In this document: positions 27,752 to 39,500 of the stretch, in pieces
How positions within the stretch are numbered: position 1 is the first letter of the stretch
Layout of the letters: each line of letters starts with the position of its first letter
NCBI RefSeq assembly: GCF_000723885.1
Contig: NZ_CCDG010000016.1
Coordinates: 60,139 to 124,138, forward strand
DNA from: Paenibacillus camerounensis
GTDB lineage: Bacteria > Bacillota > Bacilli > Paenibacillales > Paenibacillaceae
DNA: 64,000 nt
Reading direction: 5' to 3'
The notes under the pieces: model-generated
Told to the model about the DNA's origin: nothing
The model's database searches: none
Seen by the model: only the letters and a program-made list of their open reading frames with translations
Translations under genes and position numbers: made by a program

Positions 27752-29398
27752 ATGAAATATATCCGAAGCTTAATCATTTTTGTGGTTTTTTTTGTTGCAA
27801 TAACTCCATCAGCAGCGGCACAAAGCTCAAACTATGCAGAAGGGCTTAACCGCTTGGGATTGTTCAGTGGAACGGGGAATGGATATGAACTCTCGCGGGT
27901 GCCTACCAGAGCAGAATCCCTTGTAATGATGCTGCGTCTGTGGGGGAAGGAAGACGAGGTCCTGACAAGCACTTACAAGAATCCGTTTAAGGATACGGGC
28001 TGGGAAAGCCGCTACGTGTCGTATGCTTATGCAAAGGGTGTAGTTAACGGAATTGATGAATACAGCTTTGGCGGTAACCGGCCAGCCACTCTACACCAGT
28101 ATTGTTCAATGATTTTAAGGGTTTTGGGATATTCAGAAACTAAGGGCGACTTTACCTATGAAACTGCGGTTTCTTTCGCCTCCATGGTGTTAGGAATAGA
28201 CTTTACAAAAGAACTCGAATTCAATCGGGGAACGCTCGCAAAAATAAGCAGTCATGCTTTAAACACAAGACCCAAAAATCAAATTGCAACACTAGGTGAT
28301 ACCCTTAGCACAACAGATGTTTTCACAACGCAAGCTTTAAACGAGGCAAGGTCACTTTGGGAGCAGGATAAAAAGGTAGAATCATCGACGATTCTAATAT
28401 ATGCAGTTGGTTCTGATCTTGAATCACAGCAAGGCCGGCTGACAGATGACCTGGAAGAAATTCTTCGCGGCCAGCCAAACCAAAATACGAAAATCCTGAT
28501 TCAAACAGGCGGAACGCTCAAATATCACAACAACTATATGACGGATGGAGCATCAGAACGCTTTGAGGTGGGCAAGGGACAACTTAAAAAGCACGAAAGC
28601 CACATCCAAACCGCAGCATCAGACCCTAAAACACTAAAGGATTTTCTTGTCTGGGGCAAAACTGTTGCACCAAGTGAGCGTTACATACTGATTTTATGGG
28701 ATCATGGGTATGGAACAATGGGCGGATTTGGTGCAGACGAGCTAAACGGACGAAAAACGATGAAGGTTTCGGAGCTTTCGAAAGCAATCGGTTCAGCAGA
28801 TATGTATTTCGACTTAATCGTCTTTGATGCATGCCTTATGGGTACGGTTGAAGCGGCCTATGCCCTTAGAGACCATGGCAAATATCTCATAGCCTCTGAA
28901 GATTCAACCCCCGCAGCAGGGCTGTATTATACCACATGGATAGGTGCAATGGAGCGAAACCCGCAGATTAGCACTGAAAGGGTAGGGCGTTTAATTTTAG
29001 ATTCCTTTACCCTTCATTCGGGGATTGAAGCTAAGATGCAAACAACAATGTCTATGATGAAGCTTTCTCAGGCTGAATCCTTAGTTAAGGCAATAGAAAA
29101 TGCAGAATTGGATTCATCATTAACAAGTCTTGCAACCAACTCAGAGCTATTAGGCAAGAACGACGGGATATTTGATCAATATGATCTTATAGTGCTAATG
29201 GGCAAATCATCAGAAATCACTGCCGCCGCCCAAGCACTTGCTTTCGAAGTAAGAAATTCAGCAGGCTATAACAATCGGGGCGGCATAGCTTTATATGTCC
29301 CTAACAGAAAAATATCACAAATAAATGAAATGAAAGAAGAGCTACAAGCCATAGGTCTTAGCTCTAAGTATATAGAAACTATTCTCAACGGAAAATAG
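27752..29398 (+). CDS. SLH-domain clostripain-type (C11) cysteine protease
   Basis: A 548-residue secreted protein. Signal peptide MKYIRSLIIFVVFFVAITPSAAAQ (residues 1-24). Residues about 28-140 resemble degenerate SLH repeats (SRVPTRAESLVMMLRL; FKDTGWESRYVSYAYAKGVV), which would bind it to wall polymers. The C11 peptidase domain (about 205-545) starts ILIYAVGSDLESQQG and has the catalytic pair His318 in WDHGYG and Cys361 in DACLMG. C11 enzymes usually cut after Arg or Lys and often self-activate. ATG 27752 is chosen over an upstream GTG (27701) because the signal peptide starts there. Codon use is AT-richer than the flanks. Confidence 0.85.
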   Translation: MKYIRSLIIFVVFFVAITPSAAAQSSNYAEGLNRLGLFSGTGNGYELSRVPTRAESLVMMLRLWGKEDEVLTSTYKNPFKDTGWESRYVSYAYAKGVVNGIDEYSFGGNRPATLHQYCSMILRVLGYSETKGDFTYETAVSFASMVLGIDFTKELEFNRGTLAKISSHALNTRPKNQIATLGDTLSTTDVFTTQALNEARSLWEQDKKVESSTILIYAVGSDLESQQGRLTDDLEEILRGQPNQNTKILIQTGGTLKYHNNYMTDGASERFEVGKGQLKKHESHIQTAASDPKTLKDFLVWGKTVAPSERYILILWDHGYGTMGGFGADELNGRKTMKVSELSKAIGSADMYFDLIVFDACLMGTVEAAYALRDHGKYLIASEDSTPAAGLYYTTWIGAMERNPQISTERVGRLILDSFTLHSGIEAKMQTTMSMMKLSQAESLVKAIENAELDSSLTSLATNSELLGKNDGIFDQYDLIVLMGKSSEITAAAQALAFEVRNSAGYNNRGGIALYVPNRKISQINEMKEELQAIGLSSKYIETILNGK

Positions 29399-29448
29399 CT
29401 GTAAAGGCTGATCGTTGTCCAGAATGTGGTCTTATCATTGTTGCGCTT

Positions 29449-29491
29449 CCGGCTTCGCATGAGTGTACCAAACTTATGCGGGCCTTTTTTT
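29449..29491 (+). terminator. Terminator after the C11 protease gene
   Basis: GGCTTCGCATGAG pairs imperfectly with CTTATGCGGGCC, followed by seven T residues. Confidence 0.75.
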
Positions 29492-29580
29492 GCGTGTCGT
29501 GGTAACAAGCTGGCTCCTAGTCTACTTTATCTATGAAACTTAAAGTTTTCTTTACAAAGCAGCAGGGCTTCTTTCGACGA

Positions 29581-29589
29581 TGGTATTAT
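29581..29589 (+). promoter_or_regulatory. Possible extended -10 promoter of the cohesin-dockerin operon
   Basis: TGGTATTAT is an extended -10 (TGN + TATTAT) about 90 bases before the first gene. No good -35 is seen at 16-18 bases. Confidence 0.4.
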
Positions 29590-29679
29590 AGAAAAAAATG
29601 TCGAAATTTGATCATCACGGTTCATAACTGCGAATGAACTTACTGCCAAAAGTGCCAGGATAATACTAGGAGGTATTTT

Positions 29680-32600
29680 ATGAAGAAGATTTTAAGTTTG
29701 ATGCTGGTATTTTCGCTTCTGGCATCAGTAGCGCCTGTTTATGCGAATGTGCCAACCACCTATACCTATAAGATTGGTGTGAAAACAGGAGGAAACGGAA
29801 CAGATGATGATCTTTATATGGGTGTAAGTACCTATGATACAGGAATAGGCTCTGATTATGCATATAACACTGACGGACCCGGCGACGACTTTGAGCCAAA
29901 CTCTTATGGAGAATATACCTTTGGAGTACAAAATATTCCACCATGGAGAATGAACGAATTCGTTTTTTGGCTTGTGGGCAGTGATGACTGGCACGGTGAT
30001 TATGTGGATTTATGGCTTCCTTATCTTGAGGGGAATACAAATCCAACAAAGGCGGTAACCATTCCAATATACTCAAACACAATAGACCGCGGCAGACTTT
30101 ATCGTGACATTTCGGATGTAACAAAAAGAAAATTTACAGATTTGGGTTACGTTGATGAGCTTGGCGGAGAGTTCTATCTTGATGCTAATTCGTCAGGCTC
30201 TGAAAGTGCCCAGTGGAATAAATACGTCAGGGACCAATATGGTCACTATGACATTATGAAATACGAGGATGCTCCTGTTTTCAGCTATACCCTTTCGGAC
30301 GACGCTGTAGGCAGAGACTGGTTGAATTTTAAGGAGCCCACAGCCACGCAGACCTTTCAGCTGGATATTGACCGCAAGAAGCTTCACGATCAAATGGTTG
30401 CAAAGGACAAAGCAGAGATTTCTCTAACCTATAGGGTGGCGCTGCTTGCCCAGTCTACCAATACACAAAGCCTCGGGGGGACTTTTGCCCATACGAGTTC
30501 AGGAGATCCCGAAGTTAAAACCTATTTAACAACCAAGATAGGGCAAGAGAATTACTATTATAAAGATGTAACCTATACGTTCTATCGTAGCATATATAAT
30601 CTCGCTAACCCCGATATCACTCAAACGGTTACTTATTCGCCAAGCCAGGACAATCGATATCTAAATCGTAAATTTACAGATGTTAATATCACCGTTGAAG
30701 CAGTTTCGATCCACAAAAAAGCCATGACGCAAGAAATTAAAACGGAGCTTATAACAAACTTCCAAGCCACACCTGTGTTATATCTTGGAAACAGTACGAC
30801 GACACCGCTTGCTAACCTTACCATGACAAAACTGGAGGGTAATGACGGCAAACCAAACGGCAAGCTTCAGTTCACTGGAAAAGTACCGCTGGATGTAAGC
30901 GCAGTTGAAAGTGAGGGCATAAGGCTTCAGCTTGACAATGTATCTACCTCCCTAATGAAAAATGGACGGGCTCAGGCCTATTATTTGGAAAATCCGACAC
31001 CGGAATCTGCAGCATCACAAAGCTTTTATTTTTCAACTCACAAAGTGGACACAAAAACACCAACCGTAAGGGTTACCGACCAATATGGAAATGACCTTGT
31101 TGGGGCAAATTCCATTCAAAGCAGCATCAAAAAGATGCATGAATTTTATATGGTTTCAAGCGAAACCCTCTTTCCAGACGGGAATGTCGCCCACAACGAG
31201 TCCAATCAAAACTATTTTAATTATGAGCTGTACAAGAAAACCGGTGATTCCTATGAACCGGCAATGACCAGAATAACAAACTTTGACGGTACAGGAAACC
31301 GGACAAAAGTTACCGCACCTATTAACACGCAAGTTATCAATGGAGTTAGCATAAAACTAAGTCCAATTGTTCCGACTGAAGGCGAATTCAAGCTTCGGCT
31401 GTATGGATGGGATCAAGCTGACAATCCGCTTGGCGGAGATGCCGGATATGCAGAAATTGAAAATATCAAAATCGATAACCTGGCTCCGCGAGTGACCATA
31501 CAAGAAACTGTACATCCGCAAGATGCACAGCTTCGCAAAAGAAATGACTATAGCTTTGAAATGAACGACCTCGAGCAAAGCAATAACGGCTGGTCAAGAA
31601 CGTATTATACCTTTATAAACGGAGCTGCGACGCCACCTGACACTTCAATCGATGAAATTAAACCTGCATCCAAAGAAATCGCCTCAACTCAAGGGGTGTG
31701 GGCATTCGTAGACTCAGAAGGTGATAGCGCAACTGCCATACTATCCATATCTAAAGGTGCCAACTTTGAGGGAACTCTCTATTATTTCACAGTAGATTCC
31801 CTTGGGAACGATTCAAGAAATGAGCAAGTGTCAAGATACTATAAAAAAGCTGTGAATATTTTCAATGGAAATGTTGTCGACACACTCCAAACGGAAGATT
31901 CCAGTCTTCCAAAGCCGCATTTTGACATCAGCTTTGACGTAAGCAATCCAAATTTTGAAACGAGTTACCGCTGGATTTCTGATTCCGGCAATGACACAAG
32001 CTTTACACAAAACTTTAGAGTGTATGAATTGAGCCATGATGTTGGTGCAGCTGAGAAAAGTAATCTTAATGGAACAAATGTTTTGATGGACGGAAGATAC
32101 GTACTTGAGTATCGTGTTAAAAATAAACAGTCTGGTAACACTGCCGAGTTTTCACGAATATACACGTATGACTCCAATCCTCCGGAGATTAAATATACTG
32201 CCTTAAGCCAGTCCGAGCTTTTTAAATCAACACATCAGTTTAACGTGAAGGTGACAGATCGGAGTGGAATTGAAAGTGCATATTACTATTTATCTAAGCC
32301 CGGCTCAGATATTAGAATTGAAGATATGCCGGACTATCCGCTGGCACTGACACCAGACAGTGAAAACATAGTTCAGGTTAATCAAACCTTGGCCCTAACA
32401 GGACTTCCATCAGGGGCGTACAGCATTGTTGTTGTTGCAAAGGACCCGCATGGCAGAGAAAGTAAAAAGATTTCCCAATACTTTGGAATGAGGTCAGGAC
32501 CTGCGGAAATGGATACATTAAACCATACCCAGCCAAAGACTGTAAACGGAATGGGTGCAACAACAGATGGAACATATAGTGTCTATGCTGTTTTGAATGA

Positions 32601-35600
32601 GCCTCATGCAGCATGGACTTCTGATAGCACATTAAAATATCAAAACCCGGTATATTATGCAACAACAGACGGGATGCCAACAGATAACGGCGTTGTGGTG
32701 TCCGAGTTTACAGCGAGCAGTAATTCGGGCGGGAATTTTGCCTTTACACTTGATACACCTGTTCCGCTTCAAGAGGGTGTTAACACAATCTATCTTCAGT
32801 TTGGGCTTATCAATGTTCCTGCTGACGAAAAACCTGAGTTCTTAACAGAAGCAAGACCGATCACTATTCTTTATGATAGCCAGGCACCAACCTTTGAATT
32901 GCCAGACTATAGCACCATTCAGCCAACCAACGCATCAGTCACAGCAACAATAATAGCAAATGATGCCGGCACAGGAATCAGCAAGCTGACAGTTGCACCA
33001 GAGGATGCAGACAAAATCACGGTTTCTCCATATACAGACGGTGCATTCACAGTAACGGTAAGCGAGAACATAACAACAAACCTGATCCTGTCTGACGAGC
33101 TTGGAAATCGTGTTCTAGTTCCTATATCCGTGTCTAACATCGACCAAACAGCTCCATCTGCGCTTGCTTCAAGTGACATCGTGACCAAAGGAGCAAGAAA
33201 AGATGGTGTGATTACCGTTGAAGTTTCAGACAATAGCGACACAACCGCTTCATTCGCACTTATTCAAGACCCTACAGCAAACTATACTCTAACCGAAGCT
33301 GACTATGAGTTGTTTCATTCAAGTCAATCTGTGGACATGCAAAGTAGTCCGTTAATCGTTAATGGCGAAGGGAACAAACAGAAAACCTATACAATTGACT
33401 TGAAAGGGCTTAGCGGCACCTATGCCATTGGGATCAAAGCCGTCGACACCGCAGGAAATGTGACTGAGAAAGTTTTCTTTGACTCAAAACTAGACCTGAT
33501 TGACGCGGAGGCATCCATTGTAAGAGTCAGTGCAAACCCTGCAACAACAAAAACCACCGCAACGGTTAGCGTGTATTTTAACGTTCCGGTAACCGTAATG
33601 CCTAACGCGCCCGCCCAGGGTGAGGTTGTGAGTGATATGGCAAGGTCGAACCTTCTTCATACGGGGCTGTTAACAACATCCGCTGACTATGTAATGGACT
33701 ATGAGGTGGTTGTTCAAAACAATAATCCGATCAGCCTCTATATTCAGGACGAGGTCGGAAGGGATAATGTTCTGGAATTCACACCTGATGTTGATTTTGT
33801 TACAGGATTTGACATTACAGGTTATGTGGAGAAAAATGATCAAACGATTCAAAACGGCGGGTTTATATCCTTTAACCAGGGCGACAAGCTGTATTACGTT
33901 GTCGTTCCAAATCCCAAGTATTCCGCACAATATTTCTTTGTTGAGAATGCCGTGTTATCTGGCTTAGAGCTAAATAGCGAGCTAAGTGTTCTTGACCCTA
34001 CATTTACAGAAGAGGAAGGAAAAACAGCGTATTCAAAGCTTGTATTTGAAGCGCTAAGAAATGGAAAAACAACAAAGTCGGCTTATTTCGAGGTATATAC
34101 GGCAGAAGGTATGGAAGCTGACCGGATGGAAGCAGAATATGTTGCCATTACAGTGGTTGACGAGACTGCACCTGTTGCAGAGGTGAAATATTCAATCACG
34201 GAGTCAACCAACCAAAATGTTAGCGCAACACTCTCTGTATATGACCCGGAAAGCGGAATTTTAAAGCTTGAACGTTCGTATGACGGCATAAGCTTTAGCC
34301 CGATTGACTCCATTGTTTCGCACACCGAAACCTTTGAACAGAATGCAACGGTCTATTTCAGAGTGACAAACAAAGCCGGAATAGCAACGGTACTGCCGGC
34401 CGCCGTTTCGAATATTGATAAAACGCCAATCACGCAAGACACACACTACACGGTGGAATACAGCTATGAGAACTATCTTGGGAACTGGGTTCCAATCAAA
34501 GAAGGAAAAGCCTATAGAAGGGTTATGGCAACGCTCAAGTTCATCGGAGGCGGAAAAACGCTTTCTATGACAAACAACAACGCAGCATTCTCAAGGACTC
34601 TAACGCAAGATGTTAACACATTCACATTTGAGTTTAGGGATCATTCGGGCAACACAGGTTCTCATATGGTTAGCTATAACGATTTTGACAACACCATTGG
34701 CCAAACCTCCTATGTGTTATCAAACACGTCCAAGACGAACCAGAATATCTTTGCAACGATCACTCTATCGGATGATTCAGGTGAAATAGCATTTGCTGAG
34801 GTTAAAAAGGGCGATGTGGTTTATCCGTTCAAAGGTGAGCCGCTTGAAAATGAATATGTCGTTGAGCTTGACAGCTCAGGGATTTATTATGTGACAGCCT
34901 ATGACTACGCCGGAAACCGTTGGGTGGCACCGATCACCGTTTCAAACATTAACAAAGTAGTGCCGACTGCAATCGCAAAGACTTACAGTACGCCTCCGAC
35001 CACCATTACTGCACAAAGCGTGAATGTTGAGCTGACAAAGTTCAGCAAAGATATCAAAACCATTACAGTCACCGGTGTAGAACCGGCCGGGAGCCTGACT
35101 GCCAACGATATCGTACATATCCCAGGCACAAAGGCTGTCCGCTTTAGAAAAAATGGTACAGTCACCATGTTCTTTGCTGACGACTATGGCAACGAAGGAC
35201 ATGAGCTAATTACCATATCCAATATTGTTTCCACGCCGCCGCAAGTCAAAGCGATTGCAACTTTAGCAAAAGATAAGCTGAGCGTTAATGTAACCTTTGA
35301 CCAAATCCGTGACAGTGACGGCGTTCCGCTCGATATTCTTAGAAAGATGACAGACCTTACTGTTTCTTATCGCGGATATGAATATGCCCTTTTAACTGAG
35401 GTGAAGGATGAAAACGGCGATGCCCTGTCCTATAAAGATGCCGTTATCAACGTTAACACTAACGGGGAACACGTCTTTCAAGTCAGGGACCAGACTGGCA
35501 TAACGCAAAAAATTCTGTTAACGGTGGAAGGAATTGAAGTTGGAGCACCCAAGGTTAAAGAAGTCCGCTGGACATACAAATATCTCGAACAAAACCAAAG

Positions 35601-36501
35601 TGGTGAGTGGGTAGAAAAGAATCATCAAAACCAGATTGTTGTTGGTGTTGACACCTCTGGAGATGAAGCAGGATATGTTGTGGGCATCGACAAGAACCCG
35701 GCAACGAACCAGAATGTGAATGTCACGGTAATCACGGATAAAGATGCTAAGCTCGTGGGCGGCAACGACCCTTGGGCACAAGATAAGTCAATGAATTATA
35801 GAGAAAATGGGCTTTACAATTTTAACCTTGAAGGGAGAACAGGGGCCTATACCTCGTATGGTGTAGACATTGGTCTAATCGACAAAACACCCCCTGAGCT
35901 GAAACTTAAAAATGGGGAAGAGCTAATCTTCATCGAAGGAATGACGCCTAAAAAAGATGCCTCCATTGCCTATGACAAGTCAAAGCTTCTGGACTTCGAA
36001 GCATGGGATACGGTTGCGGGTAAAAAGGTCGATCTGACGAACCGGGTCACCATCAGTTATGGGGCAGGCGGGCGGGTATTTGACCCTGACAACATCCTGG
36101 CAAATGAATTTGTTCGCTCGAACCCTTACTATATTGACTACACAGTAAGAGATGACGCAGGCAATCAAACAACCATTCGCCGAACTGTTCGCCTTGTGGG
36201 TCTTTATGACACCATAGCCCTTGTTAACGGCGTTATGCCAGACAGCTCAAATAGTGCAGCCGTTCTTGGAAGCAAAGTTGAAATCTCACTGAAAAACTTT
36301 GCGGGAATCGCGTATGCCCGTCATGAAAAAGGTATTTTAACACAAGGCCAGATGAAATCAAAAGGAACTGTCCTTCAGGGGAAAAACGGAGTGTATACCA
36401 TTGATAATGTTTCAGGCGGCTGGTACACCGTATATATCCAAACGGATAAACGCGACTATTTCAACATTCATGTATATGTTTCAAATCAAGGAGGGAAGTA
36501 G
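29680..36501 (+). CDS. Giant secreted Ig-like repeat protein (2273 aa)
   Basis: Signal peptide MKKILSLMLVFSLLASVAPVYA (residues 1-22), then no further membrane segment. Residues about 25-330 are an unrecognised beta-rich head. Much of the rest is Ig-like modules marked by boundary phrases of the type VSNIDxTxP (about residues 1150, 1577, 1752, 1844) and TNQNVxAT (about 1083, 1508, 1685, 2005), spaced about 90-180 residues apart, with D..GN-type turns. No LPXTG, SLH, dockerin or transmembrane anchor is visible, so attachment must be through a partner or none. Ribosome site TAGGAGG. First gene of a three-gene operon with the dockerin and cohesin proteins. Adhesion or matrix function is inferred. 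Confidence 0.85.
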   Translation: MKKILSLMLVFSLLASVAPVYANVPTTYTYKIGVKTGGNGTDDDLYMGVSTYDTGIGSDYAYNTDGPGDDFEPNSYGEYTFGVQNIPPWRMNEFVFWLVGSDDWHGDYVDLWLPYLEGNTNPTKAVTIPIYSNTIDRGRLYRDISDVTKRKFTDLGYVDELGGEFYLDANSSGSESAQWNKYVRDQYGHYDIMKYEDAPVFSYTLSDDAVGRDWLNFKEPTATQTFQLDIDRKKLHDQMVAKDKAEISLTYRVALLAQSTNTQSLGGTFAHTSSGDPEVKTYLTTKIGQENYYYKDVTYTFYRSIYNLANPDITQTVTYSPSQDNRYLNRKFTDVNITVEAVSIHKKAMTQEIKTELITNFQATPVLYLGNSTTTPLANLTMTKLEGNDGKPNGKLQFTGKVPLDVSAVESEGIRLQLDNVSTSLMKNGRAQAYYLENPTPESAASQSFYFSTHKVDTKTPTVRVTDQYGNDLVGANSIQSSIKKMHEFYMVSSETLFPDGNVAHNESNQNYFNYELYKKTGDSYEPAMTRITNFDGTGNRTKVTAPINTQVINGVSIKLSPIVPTEGEFKLRLYGWDQADNPLGGDAGYAEIENIKIDNLAPRVTIQETVHPQDAQLRKRNDYSFEMNDLEQSNNGWSRTYYTFINGAATPPDTSIDEIKPASKEIASTQGVWAFVDSEGDSATAILSISKGANFEGTLYYFTVDSLGNDSRNEQVSRYYKKAVNIFNGNVVDTLQTEDSSLPKPHFDISFDVSNPNFETSYRWISDSGNDTSFTQNFRVYELSHDVGAAEKSNLNGTNVLMDGRYVLEYRVKNKQSGNTAEFSRIYTYDSNPPEIKYTALSQSELFKSTHQFNVKVTDRSGIESAYYYLSKPGSDIRIEDMPDYPLALTPDSENIVQVNQTLALTGLPSGAYSIVVVAKDPHGRESKKISQYFGMRSGPAEMDTLNHTQPKTVNGMGATTDGTYSVYAVLNEPHAAWTSDSTLKYQNPVYYATTDGMPTDNGVVVSEFTASSNSGGNFAFTLDTPVPLQEGVNTIYLQFGLINVPADEKPEFLTEARPITILYDSQAPTFELPDYSTIQPTNASVTATIIANDAGTGISKLTVAPEDADKITVSPYTDGAFTVTVSENITTNLILSDELGNRVLVPISVSNIDQTAPSALASSDIVTKGARKDGVITVEVSDNSDTTASFALIQDPTANYTLTEADYELFHSSQSVDMQSSPLIVNGEGNKQKTYTIDLKGLSGTYAIGIKAVDTAGNVTEKVFFDSKLDLIDAEASIVRVSANPATTKTTATVSVYFNVPVTVMPNAPAQGEVVSDMARSNLLHTGLLTTSADYVMDYEVVVQNNNPISLYIQDEVGRDNVLEFTPDVDFVTGFDITGYVEKNDQTIQNGGFISFNQGDKLYYVVVPNPKYSAQYFFVENAVLSGLELNSELSVLDPTFTEEEGKTAYSKLVFEALRNGKTTKSAYFEVYTAEGMEADRMEAEYVAITVVDETAPVAEVKYSITESTNQNVSATLSVYDPESGILKLERSYDGISFSPIDSIVSHTETFEQNATVYFRVTNKAGIATVLPAAVSNIDKTPITQDTHYTVEYSYENYLGNWVPIKEGKAYRRVMATLKFIGGGKTLSMTNNNAAFSRTLTQDVNTFTFEFRDHSGNTGSHMVSYNDFDNTIGQTSYVLSNTSKTNQNIFATITLSDDSGEIAFAEVKKGDVVYPFKGEPLENEYVVELDSSGIYYVTAYDYAGNRWVAPITVSNINKVVPTAIAKTYSTPPTTITAQSVNVELTKFSKDIKTITVTGVEPAGSLTANDIVHIPGTKAVRFRKNGTVTMFFADDYGNEGHELITISNIVSTPPQVKAIATLAKDKLSVNVTFDQIRDSDGVPLDILRKMTDLTVSYRGYEYALLTEVKDENGDALSYKDAVINVNTNGEHVFQVRDQTGITQKILLTVEGIEVGAPKVKEVRWTYKYLEQNQSGEWVEKNHQNQIVVGVDTSGDEAGYVVGIDKNPATNQNVNVTVITDKDAKLVGGNDPWAQDKSMNYRENGLYNFNLEGRTGAYTSYGVDIGLIDKTPPELKLKNGEELIFIEGMTPKKDASIAYDKSKLLDFEAWDTVAGKKVDLTNRVTISYGAGGRVFDPDNILANEFVRSNPYYIDYTVRDDAGNQTTIRRTVRLVGLYDTIALVNGVMPDSSNSAAVLGSKVEISLKNFAGIAYARHEKGILTQGQMKSKGTVLQGKNGVYTIDNVSGGWYTVYIQTDKRDYFNIHVYVSNQGGK

Positions 36502-36504
36502 GCA

Positions 36505-39500
36505 ATGACGGTCCATAGATCAATGAAACGCAGCATAGCTGCAGCTCTCTTTGTAGCCATGCTTTTCACTTTTGCCAGTTTCCCTGCCCGTGCAGAAGCC
36601 AGTAGCGCGGATTATTCCATTGCGAACGAATTTATGAAATATTCAATAAATTCTAAAACAGGCGGTTTTTCAATCGAAACCATTGACGGCCATCCGCAAA
36701 AAGCTTTTGACAACAACCTGCCGCTTCTTTATAGGGAAGATGCGGCAAGGAGCAATGGAACATCGTTCACAACCGTTCGGATCGACGGCAAAGATTATGT
36801 TTTCGGTCAGGAATATGGCTGGTTTGGAATCGATACAAAGCTTCATGAACCTGTCGTTTCCGAGCAAAACAGGCTTTTAACCATCGCATGGGACATTAAG
36901 GGCTATACCATCACACAAAAGGTGTCCATTTCGATTGACCCAAATAACTTGAGGACTGGAAACATTGGTATTTCATATGATGTGAAAAATAACAATGCCA
37001 CAGCCGGGACGGTGGGTATCCGGCTTCTTCTGGATAACGCGCTTGGTTCAGAAATTGATTCACCTTATGTTTTGGTTGACCCGATGCAGCCGACAATTGT
37101 TGAAACCGAATATAGCGGTGACAACCTTCCGCAGCAGATTAGATATGTGGATTCTCTTTCAGCGTCGAACAAGATGGCTTATGCCCTCTTGTCCGGCTGG
37201 AGCGGCAACAAAGACGTAAACGTTGATAAAGTGATTGTAGGTCACTGGGTTAATCTTGCAAACACAAGATACGATTATACGCCAGACCCTAATGTTGATT
37301 TTACCAATTATTCCAACAAATATTTAGTTCCTGACACTGCAACGGCTTATTATTGGAATGAAAAATCAATTGAGCCGGGCCAGGTCAGAATTTCTGAAAT
37401 GCTCTATGGGATTGGCAGCTTTGCTGAACAAACCCAAAAGGAGCATGTTTCAATAGGTATTCAAACCGAAAATGTATTGCTAACTAACGACAAAAAGGCA
37501 TATGAAAACAATGGTGTTTTCAAAGCAAATGTAGTCATTGACAATAGTGTCTCAGGAGCAAAAGAACTTTTAGAGCCCATTGTGAGGCTTAGCCTCGAAG
37601 AGGGACTTGTTTTTGCAGCAACGAACACACGGGAATACACGGTGAAGATTTCGGGCGGTCTTAACATTGGGACGGTGTTTGATATTCCGGATGTTGAGAT
37701 CATTGCAGAGACTCAGTCTACGATCACCTCAAAACGTCTGGCCGTTTCGTTAAACGCAACGGAAATTGTTGATGCTAACACAAATAAAGTGGTTGACTAC
37801 AGTGCCAACACAAACATTCTGATTCCTGCAGTTGAAGGAAAGCTTCCGGAAGTTTCAATGAAGCAAGTTTTCCCGTCGTCCGTTTATTATGAAGGCGACA
37901 AAAATATTACCGTTTCCGGTGATATGAAGGTTTTAACCGGGGCCCTTGCGGGAAGTGACGGATGGAGTCTTTACCTTGTTTCATCAACAAGCGGTGAGGC
38001 TGTTATGATCGACAAAAGAAAAATAAGTTTTATTGAAGAAGGTCAGACGCTTGCGTTCTCAACGAATCAGACCATGGCTGTTGGAAAGTATGAAATTGAA
38101 TTCAGATTTACCAATCAGCAGCTGATCGATGCCTTCGGTACAAAAATCAAAGCAGCAGCTACAGTCGATGTCACAAATAATATCTTGGATAGAAGTGCAA
38201 GCTACGGTATTGTTTCGCTGGTTCGGTTTACTGACGCTGCAACCAACAGACAGTTGTATGACTATGTTAGCTTTGCAAACGAAGATGCATTGAAAAAATT
38301 TGCATCCGGCAGCGTGAAAAAAGATGGCATTCTTAACAAAGGCATAGCATTTGAAAAAGATAAAACAGAAATTCTTCTGACCCTTCGCGGAAAAATCAGG
38401 CTTATGGATACGGGGACGGAAAAATATTACTCTGCCAGCAGAGCCGATGGCGATATAACCATCAATAACATCCTGACCTATGACAGCAACGAAGCCCTTA
38501 AGATGACAGTTGACAGCAATGGTGCAAAGCTGGAAGGCGATGGTACCATCAAGGTGATTAACTCCATTAATATTTGGCATAATAAGTGGCATTTTGAAGC
38601 CGAAAATGGAATCAAATATACCCTGAACCGGGAGGCTGTTTCCAAGAAGGAGGCTCAAGCCCTTGAGCTTCAGCTTGGGGATGCCGGTTATATGCTGCAG
38701 AATATTGCAGGCTTTTTGATCAATATTAAATATGGTGTATTGACTAGGGACGATGATGATTTCGGCATTAGCTTTGGCGGAAGAATTTCAATGCCTTTGA
38801 AAGCTGCTGACCCATCGAAGGGTGAAGAGCATTATGATTATAAAGGCTCACTGACAGCGGACGTTCAAGATGTTCTCTATGGAAGTAAAGACAGTGAAAT
38901 TGGTTTTGTTGGCATTAACACAACACTGTCAGTAGCCCTGCCCAAAGATATATTAGGCCCATTGGTAGGCAACGAAGCCGGTGTTAAGGCGGACATAACC
39001 ATCAACACCATTGATGATATTTATAGCATTAATGCCGGTGTTTCTATTACCATGCTGGAAGTAGAAGGGTCATTGGCGCTGAAAAAGGTTCCTATTAACG
39101 ATGTTCCAAAAATGATGCTGGACAAGCTCACCTTCTTTTTAGCGCCATCCACAATGAAAGTTCCTGTCGTTGCACCTTATGTGTTTATCACAGGACTTGG
39201 CGGAGGCATTTCAAACCTTGCAGACACCATTGCCGGAGAACCGGCAGGTGAGCTTCCGCCGCTTACCATCCATCTTCAGACAAGACTTTTAATCAATGCA
39301 ATTATTGTAGGTGACTTTAAGCTGGATGCCAAACTATCCGGTCTTGCCATTGAAGGTACAGGACGGTTGGCAAAAGACGAAGAGGGAAGACTTCTTAATC
39401 TTCAAGCGGGAATGAATGTGCAATGGATATCGCCGTTTCAGCTAAATGCCTTTGGCAGCATCAGCATTCACGCCGGAGCCATTCGCGGCGGGATAACGAT

